From contig JAKFUF010000022.1 in assembly GCA_021732845.1 (NCBI GenBank), positions 1-64,000 of the forward strand: a stretch of DNA of 64,000 bases. The letters run 5' to 3'. Source of the stretch: Planctomycetaceae bacterium. GTDB lineage: Bacteria; Planctomycetota; Planctomycetia; Planctomycetales; Planctomycetaceae. Numbering within the stretch: position 1 is the stretch's first letter; each line of letters starts with the position of its first letter. A model generated the notes under the pieces. The model searched no databases. It had not been told where the DNA came from and worked only from the letters and a program-made list of their open reading frames with translations. Positions 48,123-58,149 of this stretch are shown in pieces. The position numbers were made by a program, and so were the translations under genes.

Positions 48123-50432
48123 ATGTCCGACTCTGTTAGGCCCCCACTTTCGAAGTCGAACGTCACCCCCTCGCTGTTCGGTCCCGAGCCCGAGCCGTGG
48201 GAAGAGGCCGATCAGGGCGATATCCAGTGCGCGCAGATCGTGTTCGACCTGCCGATCGACGCCGTGTTCGACTATGTCGTTCCGGATGACCTGCGCGGGC
48301 AACTGCAGGCGGGCCAGCGGGTTCGGGCGCCGTTTGGCCGCGGTGACCGGCTGGTCGTCGGTTACTGTGTGGGCATTGGGCCGCCGCAGCGGTGGGACCG
48401 GCTCAAGCGCCTGGAACGGATCGTCGACCGTGAGCCACTGCTTTCGCCGAGAATGCTGGAGCTGACACGGTGGATCGCTGATCGCTATTTGTGTGGCTGG
48501 GGACAGGTGTTGGAGAGCGTGGTACCGGCGGGCGTGAAGAAGCAGGCGGGGACGCGGGAGGTGCTGCTGGTGCGGCTCAATCCCGAGGCCACGGCTGAGA
48601 TGACGGCCAAGCTCAGCAAGAAGCAGGCAGCTATCGTGGAGGCCCTGCGGACCGCAGGGACGCCGATGACGACGGCTGCCATTCGCGAGCTGGCGCAGTG
48701 CGGCGACGGACCGATTCAACTGCTGCGGCAGAAGGGGATTTTGCAGGCGGCGACCGAACGCTCGCAGGTGGGAGCAGCGCATGAAGCCACGTCTCTCGAA
48801 ACACCCAAGCCGATCCATCTCAACGGCGACCAGCAGGGGGTGCTGGACCGCGTCCTCAAAGCGCTGCGCGAACGGGAGCACAAGACGTTCCTGCTGGCGG
48901 GGGTGACCGGCAGCGGCAAGACGGAGGTCTACATTCGGGCGATTGAGGAGGTCGTGAGCTACGGTCGGCAGGCGATCGTGCTGGTCCCAGAGATCAGCCT
49001 GACTCCGCAGACGATCCGCCGGTTCAAGAGCCGCTTCCCGTCGATCGCCGTGCTGCACAGCCACCAGTCGGATGTCGAACGGCATGCCCACTGGCAGCAG
49101 ATTGCCCGCGGCCAGGTGCAGGTGGTCGTTGGAGCCCGGAGTGCTGTCTTCGCCCCCACGCCGCATCTCGGGTTGATTGTCATTGATGAAGAGCACGAAA
49201 CCTCATTCAAGCAGGACATCACCCCGCGGTACCACGCCCGCGAGGTGGCCCGCAAGCGGTCTGAACTCGAAGGCGTGCCATTGATCCTGGGTTCGGCAAC
49301 CCCCACGCTCGAGTCGTGGCTGCGGGCCAAGACCGGTGTGGACGAATTGCTGCGGATGCCGCGCCGCGTCGAAGGCCTGCCGATGCCGCCGGTGACGATT
49401 GTCGACATTCGCGAAGACGCCATGTGCCTCGGCGGAGCCTCGATCGGCCGCGCCCTGTCACACGCCATGCAGCACGCGCTGGAGAAGGGCGGGCAGATCA
49501 TCCTGTTCCTCAATCTGCGGGGTTACTCGACGGTGGTCTGGTGCAAGGCCTGCGGGGCGTCGATGAAGTGTCCGCACTGCGATGTTTCGCTCACGTGGCA
49601 CAAGGAGGCCCAGACACTGCTATGCCATTCGTGCGACTATCGCACGCCGCCGCCGGTGATGTGTCCCAGTTGCGAACGGCCCGGCCTGCGGTATCTCGGC
49701 ACCGGGACCCAACGCCTGGAGCAGGAAGTGCGGACGAGATTTCCCGGTGTCGCCTGCACGCGGATGGACAGCGATTCGATGAAGCGGCCCGGCAGCCACG
49801 ACAAGGCACTCGAGGCCTTTCGCCATGGAGACACCAAGATCCTCCTGGGAACGCAAATGATCTCCAAAGGGTTGGACTTCCCCAACGTCACGCTCGTGGG
49901 CGTGATCGACGCCGACACGATTCTGCATCAGCCGGACTTCCGTTCGTCGGAGCGCACTTTTCAGTTGATCGCACAGGTTGCCGGACGGACCGGCCGCAGC
50001 AAGCGCGGCGGGCGGGTGCTGGTGCAGACTTCCGCCCCGCAGGAACCGGCGATCGTCCGGGCCTCCCGCCATGACTATGTCGGCTTTGCCGGCACCGAGA
50101 TGGAGCATCGGCGGCAGATGCATTACCCACCGTTCAGCCACATCGCCCGCGTGATTCTCCGTGGCCCGGTGGAGAAGGACGTTCACGACGAATCAGCGCG
50201 GCTGGCGACCGTGTGCGAGGCCGAAGCGTTGCGGCTGGGCCTGCAGATCGGCCTGCTCGGCCCGGCTCCCGCCCCCGTCGCGCGGCTCAAAAGCAACTTT
50301 CGTTATCACCTGCAGCTCTCCGCCGATGAACTGCTGCCCTTGCAGACCCTCTGGCGCAGCGTCGGCCCCAATTTCAAGCCGGTGCGAGAGGTTGAACTTT
50401 CGGTCGATGTCGACCCGCTCAACCTGCGTTGA
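48123..50432 (+). CDS. priA: Primosomal protein N', replication-restart helicase
   Basis: The 769-residue protein has a poorly conserved 30-residue start, then the 3'-binding domain (FDYVVPDDLRGQLQAGQRVRAPFG). The helicase has Walker A GVTGSGKTEVY (260-270), DEEH at 355-358 and motifs LGSATPTLES, MISKGLDF and QVAGRTGRS. Four cysteine pairs near 473-517 (CKAC, CPHC, CHSC, CPSC) bind two zinc ions. It reloads the replisome at stalled forks. A possible earlier or later start (ATG 48123 used) cannot be decided. Confidence 0.96.
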   Translation: MSDSVRPPLSKSNVTPSLFGPEPEPWEEADQGDIQCAQIVFDLPIDAVFDYVVPDDLRGQLQAGQRVRAPFGRGDRLVVGYCVGIGPPQRWDRLKRLERIVDREPLLSPRMLELTRWIADRYLCGWGQVLESVVPAGVKKQAGTREVLLVRLNPEATAEMTAKLSKKQAAIVEALRTAGTPMTTAAIRELAQCGDGPIQLLRQKGILQAATERSQVGAAHEATSLETPKPIHLNGDQQGVLDRVLKALREREHKTFLLAGVTGSGKTEVYIRAIEEVVSYGRQAIVLVPEISLTPQTIRRFKSRFPSIAVLHSHQSDVERHAHWQQIARGQVQVVVGARSAVFAPTPHLGLIVIDEEHETSFKQDITPRYHAREVARKRSELEGVPLILGSATPTLESWLRAKTGVDELLRMPRRVEGLPMPPVTIVDIREDAMCLGGASIGRALSHAMQHALEKGGQIILFLNLRGYSTVVWCKACGASMKCPHCDVSLTWHKEAQTLLCHSCDYRTPPPVMCPSCERPGLRYLGTGTQRLEQEVRTRFPGVACTRMDSDSMKRPGSHDKALEAFRHGDTKILLGTQMISKGLDFPNVTLVGVIDADTILHQPDFRSSERTFQLIAQVAGRTGRSKRGGRVLVQTSAPQEPAIVRASRHDYVGFAGTEMEHRRQMHYPPFSHIARVILRGPVEKDVHDESARLATVCEAEALRLGLQIGLLGPAPAPVARLKSNFRYHLQLSADELLPLQTLWRSVGPNFKPVREVELSVDVDPLNLR

Positions 50433-50491
50433 GCGGTCCGAAGGCTGCATGCCAACGGCGAATAGAATCGACAGTCGGTGACGATTTAGGG

Positions 50492-50622
50492 GAACCACGA
50501 ATCTGCACGAATTTGACGAATCACGCGAATAAAAAGACATCGATCTCGTCTGACCGCGATGCATGTCGGTTGGTCATTCGTGAAGATTTGTGAGATTCGT
50601 GGTTAAAACTCTAACCGTTCGA
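50492..50622. repeat. Inverted repeat with 9-10 nt iterated arms (CACGAAT family), copy 1
   Basis: Left arm AACCACGAATCTGC, ACGAATTTG, ACGAATCAC, GCGAATAAA. Right arm ATTCGTGAAG, ATTTGTGAG, ATTCGTGGTT. It lies between convergent genes priA and the HtrA protease. The gap 50433-50680 contains no gene. The near-homologous copy is at 63603-63733. Confidence 0.85.
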
Positions 50623-50680
50623 TGTATGAATCGTGTTGTCCATTACTCACTGCCTTGAGTCACCGGTCGTCGGTGGCCCC

Positions 50681-51898
50681 TCACGGCATCTCCGGACCGG
50701 GGCCAGGCTGGGCGATGTCCGCGGTGCTGGTCAACACCACTGGCACGCGGATCTGTTTCCCCTGCCGGATCAGCAGCAACTGCACAGTGTCGCCCGGCTT
50801 CAGCGATTCGATGTAGCTCAGCAGATCGTCCGCGGTGACCACCTTGTGGTCGTCGATACCGATGATCAGGTCGGCGACGCTGCGGTCGACCGACTCGACA
50901 TTGAACAGGCCGCGGCGGCGGACGACGATCTGCGGACCGCGCAGGCCAGCCTTCTCGGCCGGTCCACCGGCCTGCAGCTTGGCAACCAGAAGACCGTGCT
51001 CCGTCTGATACACGCGCTGAATGCCGATTTCCGGTCGTACGACCTGGCCATGGGCGATCAACTGGGGCACGATCCGCGAGACGAGGTTCACCGGAATCGC
51101 GAACCCCACCCCGGCACTCTGGCCGGTCTTGCTGGCGATGGCGGTGTTGATGCCGATCAGCCGCGAATGGGAATCGAGCAGCGGCCCGCCGGAACTGCCG
51201 GGATTGATCGCGGCGTCAACCTGGATGATCTGCCGGATCGTGCGGTTGCCGTGGATCTGCAGCGATCGGTCGAGGCTGGAAATGATTCCCGTGGTCAAGG
51301 TGCGTTCCAGCCCGAACGGGTTGCCGATGGCAAACACCCGCATCCCCACCAAGAGATGCGAGGAGTCACCAAAGAGTACGGGGAACAACACGGCGGCCGG
51401 GGCGTCAATCTTGATCACCGCCACATCGTTGGCCGGATCTGCTCCCACGAATTTGGCGTCGTAGGACTTGCCGTCGAACAGGGTCACGTTGACCTGCCCG
51501 GCATCCTCGATCACGTGATAGTTGGTCAGCAGATGCCCCGCCTTGTCGATCACGCTGCCCGAACCGGCCCCTTCGGTGGGAACCTCGCCCGTGAAGAATC
51601 CGTCCTGCCGCGCCCCCCGCGTGGTGATATGCACGACACTGCGGTTGACGGTCTCATAGACCGAGATGTTGATCTTCTCCTCGGGCGAGAAGTCGGCATC
51701 CACAGCCCCGGCCAGCGGCACAGGTGCCTGCAAGCGTGGCTTAGGCTGGCCCCGCGCCGGGTCTTCCGGAAACCGTGGTCCCTGCGCGACTTGGCGGTCC
51801 TGCGCTTCAACAAGATTCAGGGGCCGTGGCCCCAGGCAGATCACTGTCACCACCGCGCCCAGCACCGCCGAGCAGAAGCATCCCAGCATGAATCGCAT
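50681..51898 (-). CDS. HtrA/DegP-like trypsin-family serine protease with PDZ domain
   Basis: I take the start at ATG 51898 (MRFMLGCFCSAVLGAVVTVI), a membrane anchor or signal peptide. The 405-residue protein contains the complete catalytic triad in TNYHVIED, NDVAVIKI and NPGSSGGPL, and a C-terminal PDZ domain (QAGGPAEKAGLRG, LIIGIDDHKVVTADDLLSYI). Only one PDZ is present, as in DegS-like members. It should cleave misfolded envelope proteins. There is no adjacent sigma-E system. Confidence 0.94.
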   Translation of the reverse strand: MRFMLGCFCSAVLGAVVTVICLGPRPLNLVEAQDRQVAQGPRFPEDPARGQPKPRLQAPVPLAGAVDADFSPEEKINISVYETVNRSVVHITTRGARQDGFFTGEVPTEGAGSGSVIDKAGHLLTNYHVIEDAGQVNVTLFDGKSYDAKFVGADPANDVAVIKIDAPAAVLFPVLFGDSSHLLVGMRVFAIGNPFGLERTLTTGIISSLDRSLQIHGNRTIRQIIQVDAAINPGSSGGPLLDSHSRLIGINTAIASKTGQSAGVGFAIPVNLVSRIVPQLIAHGQVVRPEIGIQRVYQTEHGLLVAKLQAGGPAEKAGLRGPQIVVRRRGLFNVESVDRSVADLIIGIDDHKVVTADDLLSYIESLKPGDTVQLLLIRQGKQIRVPVVLTSTADIAQPGPGPEMP

Positions 51899-51979
51899 TG
51901 CACATACCCTTGGCAAAACCGCTAACCGTTAGTCCCAAGCATTGTACGCTGGAGACGGTTCAAGAGGCAGAGGAATGGC

Positions 51980-53104
51980 TTAATCCTCGCGTTCTTCCAG
52001 CGGCACATACGTTCGCGTGGCGTGTCCGATGTAGCGGCTGACGGGGCGGATGAGGCGGTTGTTGCCGGCCTGCTCGATGACATGGGCCGACCATCCCGCC
52101 ACGCGGCTGGCGACAAACAGCGGTGTGTACAGGTCGACCTCCAACCCCAGGTAGCGGTAGAGCCGGGCGCTGGGCCAATCCAGATTTGGCGGCAGGCCCT
52201 TCTCCTGGCGGACCACGGTCTCCAGTGTGTCCGCGATCAGTTCGAACTTGGTGTCTCCCTGTTCGAGTGCCAACGACCGGCAGTAGTCCCGCAGGATGAC
52301 CGCGCGGGGGTCGCCGTCCTTGTAAACCCGGTGGCCAAACCCCATGATCCGCCGCCTGGTGGCCAGGGCATGGCGCACCCAAGGCTCGGCATTCTCCGGC
52401 GTGCCGACCTCTTCCAGAACTTCGAGCACACGTTCGTTGGCACCGCCATGCAGCGGCCCCTTGAGCGCGCCGACCGCAGCCACGATGGCGGAGTACAGAT
52501 CGGACTGGGTGCTGGTGACGACGCGGGCGGTGAACGTCGAGGCATTGAACTCATGCTCGGCATAGAGGATCAGCGACACATCCATCGCGTCCTCTTCCGA
52601 CTGGCTCGGCTCCCGGCCGTTGATCATCTGCAGCAGGTTCCCGGCAAAACTGCCCTCCGGGTCGGGAGGGACCAATTCCAAGCCCTGACGGAAGCGGTGC
52701 CGGGCAGCGATCAGCATGGGGATTTGAGCCAGCAGGCGCGTCGCCTTGGCGATGTTCGCCGATGGGCTTTCATCATCGAGTTGCGGATCAAAATGGGCCA
52801 GCATGCTGATCCCCGTCCGCAGCACATCCATCGCCCCCACATGCAGCGGAATCTTCTTCAGAAACTCGTAGATCGCCGGGTCGATCTCGGCGGACTCGAT
52901 GAGGATCGCCTTGAAGTCCGCCAGTTGCTCGGCGGTGGGCAGTTCGCCATGCAGGAGGAGATAGGCGGTCTCGACAAACGACGAGGAGTCCGCCAATTCA
53001 GTGACCGAATACCCTCGATACTCAAGGTCGCCAGCAATGGAAGACACCGCCGTCTCGCCGGCAATCACCCCCTCAAGTCCCGGAAAATACTGCTCGCTGC
53101 TCAT
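51980..53104 (-). CDS. gltA: Citrate synthase
   Basis: GAGGGGAG upstream and the family start MSSEQYFPGLEGV support ATG 53104. The 374-residue enzyme shows the active-site segments LKGPLHGGANE and IMGFGHRVYK (catalytic histidines) and VDLYTPLFVASRVAGWSAH (aspartate region and helix). It is the short dimeric type, without an N-terminal zinc domain. It condenses oxaloacetate and acetyl-CoA; a 2-methylcitrate synthase role cannot be ruled out by sequence alone. No other TCA gene is adjacent. Confidence 0.94.
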   Translation of the reverse strand: MSSEQYFPGLEGVIAGETAVSSIAGDLEYRGYSVTELADSSSFVETAYLLLHGELPTAEQLADFKAILIESAEIDPAIYEFLKKIPLHVGAMDVLRTGISMLAHFDPQLDDESPSANIAKATRLLAQIPMLIAARHRFRQGLELVPPDPEGSFAGNLLQMINGREPSQSEEDAMDVSLILYAEHEFNASTFTARVVTSTQSDLYSAIVAAVGALKGPLHGGANERVLEVLEEVGTPENAEPWVRHALATRRRIMGFGHRVYKDGDPRAVILRDYCRSLALEQGDTKFELIADTLETVVRQEKGLPPNLDWPSARLYRYLGLEVDLYTPLFVASRVAGWSAHVIEQAGNNRLIRPVSRYIGHATRTYVPLEERED

Positions 53105-53196
53105 GAAAGCGCTCCCCTCGCGGACTGGATGATGCATTCTACCCAGCCAGTGAGCGGGAAACAGTGAAGCTTGTTTGCAGTCAGGGAAGCGTGCTT

Positions 53197-55605
53197 TTAT
53201 TCTTTCTCCGGTCCATATCGTGGCTCCGGCCACTTCAAATGCCGGTGCAGGAACCGGAATGTACCCTGGCCGTGGATGGTGTGCGGTCCGTCGAAGAATT
53301 CCAGCTCCGCTCGGTCCGCGAGGCCAAGTTGATCGTAATGGCGGCGGACTTTGCCGAATTCACCAGCGACCAGTTCCGTCGGCTGTCCGCTGTCGCGATG
53401 CCCGGCCTCGACCATGAACGGGCGCGGAGCCATCAGCATCGCCAGTTCGGCGTGGCTCGCCACATGCGCCATGTTCCACTCGGGCACCTCGTACTCGGTG
53501 GTGAAAATGTAGCCGTAGCGGTCTTCGTTCGTGGCGACGGCTTTCACCCAATCGGTAAAGTCGCCGGAACAGATCGACAGGCAATACCGGTCCACGAACG
53601 GTGGCACGCGCACCGCCGTCTTGCCGCCGTAGGACAGTCCATAGAACGCTATCCGTGAGGCATCCACGTGCGGCAGCGTCGCCAGCCAGTCCAGCGTCTG
53701 TTCATGCTGCGCAATCATGCAACTGAACAGCGACAGCATGAGTGGATTCAGCTTTCGCTGGAGCGATCGGAACCGCTCGCCGCCGCGGTAGGGATTCTGC
53801 GGGGCGTAGACGAGGAAGCCACGGTTGACGAGTGTTTCGGCGAACGCCTTGTAGTAGCGGAAGGCAGACTCTTCGTGGGACATGGTGTCCAGCGGCGTGC
53901 CTTCGAGACCGTGCTGGCAGACGATCAACGGGCGTTTCTCGTTCTCCCCCACGTTCTTGGGAAGGAGCAACAGTCCCGAGGCGATTACGTCCTCCTGCAC
54001 ATCCAGCATGACTTCATAGGCAATGAAGATGGCAGTCTCCCGCACCAGCCGAGTTCGCGGATTGGCCGGCATGCGCCCTGTGGCCATGCGTCCAATGACT
54101 TCGTCATGCACCCAGTCCCGCAGTCGTTTTCGCGGTTCTTCCCAATCCGCCAAGGTGCCCGGCGGTTGGACCCATTTGGCGTTTCGAACCAGCGGACTGC
54201 GGCGGAGCAGGGTCTGCACGTGCTCCTGCAATTCCTGGAATTGTCGTTTCTCGCGGGCCGCCGCCTGAGGCTGAGCGCGTGCAGGATCGGCCATCCGTTC
54301 CTGGTCCTGCCAGGCTGCCGTCTGCTCATCGAGCTTGAGATCCAAGCCCTTCGCAAAGGCCTGCAATGCCACGTCTGTTCCCGCAGGACCTGTGCCCGCC
54401 GGACCGCTGACCGCCAGATGGAGGTCCTGACGCATGCCAAGAGACCGACCGATCGCCGTGGCTCGTTCGAACTCGGCTTTGACCGAATTGAGAGTATTGT
54501 TCACGATTCTCCCCTGTGCCGCGCTCAGGCGGCGACCTTCCCGCAGAGCTGGCGGGCCGGCGACCTCGACCGCGCCGCTGGCTTCGATGATCAGCCGCCG
54601 TGGCGCGATCCGTGCGGCGAGTTCAGCATCGCCGAACTCTGTCAGCAGACCCCAGACGTTGCGATAGATCGGCTCCTGCCAGACCCCCTCGCGCTCCTGG
54701 AAGTAGCCACAGACGAGCGTCGAGCGGAGGCGTGGATCGACCGCCGCCGCATACAGGGCGATCAACCCTCCTTCACCGACACCCGCCACGCCGATTGGGA
54801 ACGGCTCCTTACTTCGTTGGGCATCTCGAGCGTGCCATTGCTCCAGCAGATCGACGGCAGCAAGCACCTTCTGCACTTCATAGCCGATGATGTGCCGCCC
54901 GACCTCGAATGCCTGCCGGTACAGAAATTCGCGGTGTGGCTGATTCGTGTAGGCCACATGGGGATGTCCGGAAAGCTGATCCGCGCGGCTGATCAACATT
55001 GGCACGGCCACGATGCAACCCGCAGCCGCCAGCCGTCGCACGAAGGTCACCGACTCCGGCAATCCGGGGGTGAGGCCGCAGAACATCTCCGGTGTCCAGT
55101 CGGCATCGGGCAGAGCCACGACCCCTGCGCGAGGCACATCGGGCACCAACAACAGCCCTTCTGCCGTCACGCCCTCCAGGACCGGCCAGCGGACGGCATG
55201 CACCGTCACCCGGCCTGCCCGCGCGATCACCGACGACCAGTCGAGCGTGGATGACAGTTCAAACCGGAGTTCAGGCGCTGGCCCGGACGTGACTCGCACG
55301 TCGACGACCCCGATGGCCGCCCGGAAGCGTTGACGGTTTGCTTCGATGCTCTCGGCAGGCCCCGGCAGGCTGGAGAAATCACGACTCCAGTTACGCGACC
55401 GACGTTCCCGCGCAGCCGCCAGCTCACGCAGGCTGAACCGCTGCAGCCCCGCCAGCATCACCTCGTCGAGCGGTCGTTCCTCAGTGAGCGGCCCCGTGCC
55501 CGGCAAGGGATTGTCAGCCGCGCGGAGGCTGCCAGAAACGCACGCTATCAGCATCGCGAGACACGCCAAGCCGATTCGCACCCGCACTGCTGTTCGTTGA
55601 CTCAT
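53197..55605 (-). CDS. Secreted protein with two alpha/beta-hydrolase domains; first lacks the nucleophile serine
   Basis: The 802-residue protein has a signal peptide (RIGLACLAMLIACVSGSLRA) and two hydrolase-like halves of the dienelactone-hydrolase/acetyl-xylan-esterase type. In the first (about 100-390) the nucleophile elbow reads GVGEGG, with Glu in place of Ser. In the second (about 520-800) it reads GLSYGG, a normal Ser elbow, followed by GHRDSG and a C-terminal FFDGPHTIHGQG with the expected His. Hence only the C-terminal half is likely active. Such proteins are abundant in planctomycetes and presumably deacetylate polysaccharides. Confidence 0.9.
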   Translation of the reverse strand: MSQRTAVRVRIGLACLAMLIACVSGSLRAADNPLPGTGPLTEERPLDEVMLAGLQRFSLRELAAARERRSRNWSRDFSSLPGPAESIEANRQRFRAAIGVVDVRVTSGPAPELRFELSSTLDWSSVIARAGRVTVHAVRWPVLEGVTAEGLLLVPDVPRAGVVALPDADWTPEMFCGLTPGLPESVTFVRRLAAAGCIVAVPMLISRADQLSGHPHVAYTNQPHREFLYRQAFEVGRHIIGYEVQKVLAAVDLLEQWHARDAQRSKEPFPIGVAGVGEGGLIALYAAAVDPRLRSTLVCGYFQEREGVWQEPIYRNVWGLLTEFGDAELAARIAPRRLIIEASGAVEVAGPPALREGRRLSAAQGRIVNNTLNSVKAEFERATAIGRSLGMRQDLHLAVSGPAGTGPAGTDVALQAFAKGLDLKLDEQTAAWQDQERMADPARAQPQAAAREKRQFQELQEHVQTLLRRSPLVRNAKWVQPPGTLADWEEPRKRLRDWVHDEVIGRMATGRMPANPRTRLVRETAIFIAYEVMLDVQEDVIASGLLLLPKNVGENEKRPLIVCQHGLEGTPLDTMSHEESAFRYYKAFAETLVNRGFLVYAPQNPYRGGERFRSLQRKLNPLMLSLFSCMIAQHEQTLDWLATLPHVDASRIAFYGLSYGGKTAVRVPPFVDRYCLSICSGDFTDWVKAVATNEDRYGYIFTTEYEVPEWNMAHVASHAELAMLMAPRPFMVEAGHRDSGQPTELVAGEFGKVRRHYDQLGLADRAELEFFDGPHTIHGQGTFRFLHRHLKWPEPRYGPEKE

Positions 55606-56027
55606 TGGAATGCTGCTCCCGTTGCCGCAGGCGGTTCAACCCACGCGGCACGGCTGCCCTTCCCGTGTCGCCTGTCCGGTTCGTTCTTATCTTCAATGAT
55701 CCGCATCCGCCACCGGACGTGGTCAGGTGACCCGACAAAAGCCGGGCCTTGCCTCAATCGAATTTCAGATTTCACTGTCAACCGACTTTTGCGCAGCATA
55801 TGTGATGCCAGGCGATGAACTGCCGAAAGCTCCACCAGCCTGCGTTGAGCGACGCGGCGCACGAGCCTTCAAGAAATTCACCAATTTGACTCAAGTTCCC
55901 GAAATCTGGCAAAAATGCATATTGACGGTCAAGATTGATTCAAGTACCTTCCGCGCTTGTCTGACAGGTTGGTTGCCACGGGCGGTTTCCACGGACTGGA
56001 GCCGCCTTCTTGGGGGGGAGATCAAGG
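55606..56027 (+). promoter_or_regulatory. 422-bp intergenic region; weak candidate promoter for the sugar cluster
   Basis: No gene is visible. TTGACG at about 55922 is followed after 17 nt by TACCTT, a poor but correctly spaced sigma-70-like pair, about 75 nt before the ribosome site of the GHMP kinase. This is only a guess. Confidence 0.25.
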
Positions 56028-57095
56028 ATGATCATCAGCCGGACCCCGTACCGGGTTTCGTTTTTTGGCGGCGGTACAGACTACCCGGGCTGGTACAAGG
56101 CGCATGGCGGTGCGGTTCTCGCAGCCACGATCGACAAGTACTGCTACCTGAGCTGCCGCTACCTGCCCCCGTTTTTCGAGCACCGCACGCGCGTCGTGTA
56201 CTCAAAAATTGAAAGTGTCCAGCAGGTCGATCAGATCAGCCACCCTTCGGTCCGGGCCGTCCTCAAGTATCTGGACATGGACCGCGGCCTCGAAATTCAC
56301 CACGACGGCGACCTGCCGGCGCGCAGCGGCATGGGCTCCAGCTCGGCCTTCACGGTCGGCCTGCTGCATGCCCTGTATGCCCTGAAGGGGCAGATGCCCA
56401 GCAAACGGCAGCTCGCCCTCGAAAGCATTCACGTTGAACAGGAAGTCCTGCAGGAAACCGTCGGTTCGCAGGACCAGGTGATGGCCGCCTATGGCGGACT
56501 GCGGCATGTGCAGTTCCTGCCCAACGGCGAAATCTCAGTCCGGCCGCTGACGCTGACGCAGCACCGGATCGACGAATTCAACAACCACATGATGCTGTTT
56601 TATACCGGCATCATCCGCACGGCCTCGGACGTGGCCAAGAGCTACGTTGACGACATTCAGGCCAAGCGGCGGCAACTGCGGATCATGAAGGATCTGGTCG
56701 AGGAGAGCATCTCGGTGCTCACCGGTGGCGGCGACATCAACGTCATCGGGCACCTGTTGCACGAGGCCTGGCAGGCCAAGCGGAGCCTCAGCCCGCAGGT
56801 CTCGAATCCCCAGGTGGATGAACTCTACCGCACGGCCCAGGAAGCGGGCGCTCTCGGCGGCAAGCTGACCGGCGCGGGCGGCGGCGGGTTCCTGATGCTG
56901 TTTGTGCCTCCGGCACAACAGGCCGACGTCAAGCAGGCACTGAACCGGCTGATTCATGTGCCGTTCAAGTTTGAACCGGCTGGCAGTCAGATCATCTTCT
57001 ACGAACCGGGTCAGGATTACTCGATTCAGGAAGAAGAACGCAACACACAGAACATCGACGAGTTCCGCGAGCTGCATCTGTTGAAGGCGGCGTGA
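56028..57095 (+). CDS. GHMP-family sugar kinase (D-glycero-D-manno-heptose 7-phosphate kinase-like)
   Basis: GGGGGAG precedes ATG 56028 with good spacing. The 355-residue protein contains TPYRVSFFGGGTDYPGWY, the N-terminal signature of HddA-type kinases, the GHMP ATP loop DLPARSGMGSSSAFTVGLL, and the C-terminal loop KLTGAGGGGFLMLF. HddA phosphorylates heptose 7-phosphate at C1 on the way to GDP-heptose; related enzymes phosphorylate fucose or mannose derivatives. It is first in a plus-strand cluster of nucleotide-sugar genes. GmhA, GmhB and HddC partners are not in the window. Confidence 0.9.
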   Translation: MIISRTPYRVSFFGGGTDYPGWYKAHGGAVLAATIDKYCYLSCRYLPPFFEHRTRVVYSKIESVQQVDQISHPSVRAVLKYLDMDRGLEIHHDGDLPARSGMGSSSAFTVGLLHALYALKGQMPSKRQLALESIHVEQEVLQETVGSQDQVMAAYGGLRHVQFLPNGEISVRPLTLTQHRIDEFNNHMMLFYTGIIRTASDVAKSYVDDIQAKRRQLRIMKDLVEESISVLTGGGDINVIGHLLHEAWQAKRSLSPQVSNPQVDELYRTAQEAGALGGKLTGAGGGGFLMLFVPPAQQADVKQALNRLIHVPFKFEPAGSQIIFYEPGQDYSIQEEERNTQNIDEFRELHLLKAA

Positions 57096-57177
57096 CGCGG
57101 CCCTCGCTGACGCGATTGGTGCGAAGACGCAAGGAAGCGGTCTTACTCATTTCTCTACTCCAAGCGGGGGGACATCC

Positions 57178-58149
57178 TTGGAGCGGCATTCGCAGATTTA
57201 TGTCGCCGGCGGCGACACCCTGGTGGGTGCGGCGCTGTTGCGCGAGCTGAAACGCCAGGGGTTTACGAACCTGGTGGGTGAGCCACCGACGGAACCGGAC
57301 CTGACCAACAAGGTCGAGGTCGACGAGTTCTTCCGGATTCACGACATCGAGTACGTGTTTCTGGCGGCCGGCAAGGCCGCGGGGATTCGCGGCAACCAGC
57401 TCTACCCGGCGACGTTGATGCTCGACAATCTGTTTGTCGAGTGCCACGTGATCGATGCGGCGCACCGTTTCGGGGCGAAGAAGCTGCTGTATCTGGCAAG
57501 CTGCTGCACCTATCCCAAGTTGTGTCCGCAGCCGATGGCGGTCAGCTCGCTGATGACCGGTCCGATGGAGCCGACGAACGAAGCGTATGCCCTGGCCAAG
57601 ATGGCCGGCATCACGCTTTGTCAGGCTTACGCCCGCGAACACAAATCCAACTTTATCGTCGGCATCCCGGCCAACATCTTCGGCACGGACGATCACTTCA
57701 CCGCCGACGGCGGCCACGTGATCCCCGCCCTCATTGCCCGGCTGCATGCCGCCAAGCTCGAGGGCAGGCCCACGGTGGAGATCTGGGGCACGGGCAATGC
57801 CCGCCGCGAGTTTCTGTTCGCCGACAGTCTGGCCGATGCCGCGCTGTTCGCCATGCGGGAATACACAGACACGCAGACGCCGCTCAACCTCGGCGGGGGG
57901 GAAGACCTCTCCATCCGGGAGACGGCGGAGGCGATCAAGGAAGTCGTCGGATACCGGGGCGACCTGGTGTTCGACGTGACGAAGCCTGATGGAATGCCGT
58001 TGAAATCCCTCGACTCTTCGCCGCTGTTGCGGATGGGATGGCAGCCCCGGACGACGTTCGTGGCCGCCTTGGCGGAAACGTATGAAGCCTTCTTACGCGG
58101 TGAGCACAACAAGGCACAGGAAGGAATCCATGCACGAGCAGTTCTATAA
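57178..58149 (+). CDS. NAD-dependent epimerase/reductase of the GDP-L-fucose synthase family
   Basis: Translation starts at TTG 57178 with GGGGGG upstream. The 323-residue short-chain dehydrogenase begins YVAGGDTLVGAALL (GxxGxxG-type loop). It keeps the catalytic triad of the family: Ser in LASCCTYP and the YxxxK pair in NEAYALAKMAG. GTDDHF and NARREFLFADSLADA are typical of fucose synthase and its relatives ColC and DmhB, which epimerise and reduce GDP-4-keto-6-deoxysugars. Its final codons overlap the next gene by 20 bp. Confidence 0.9.
   Translation: MERHSQIYVAGGDTLVGAALLRELKRQGFTNLVGEPPTEPDLTNKVEVDEFFRIHDIEYVFLAAGKAAGIRGNQLYPATLMLDNLFVECHVIDAAHRFGAKKLLYLASCCTYPKLCPQPMAVSSLMTGPMEPTNEAYALAKMAGITLCQAYAREHKSNFIVGIPANIFGTDDHFTADGGHVIPALIARLHAAKLEGRPTVEIWGTGNARREFLFADSLADAALFAMREYTDTQTPLNLGGGEDLSIRETAEAIKEVVGYRGDLVFDVTKPDGMPLKSLDSSPLLRMGWQPRTTFVAALAETYEAFLRGEHNKAQEGIHARAVL

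Noticed and set aside
50492-50622. Iterated repeats as a CRISPR array
   Set aside because: Units are 9-10 nt without spacers and face an inverted arm; no cas genes are present.
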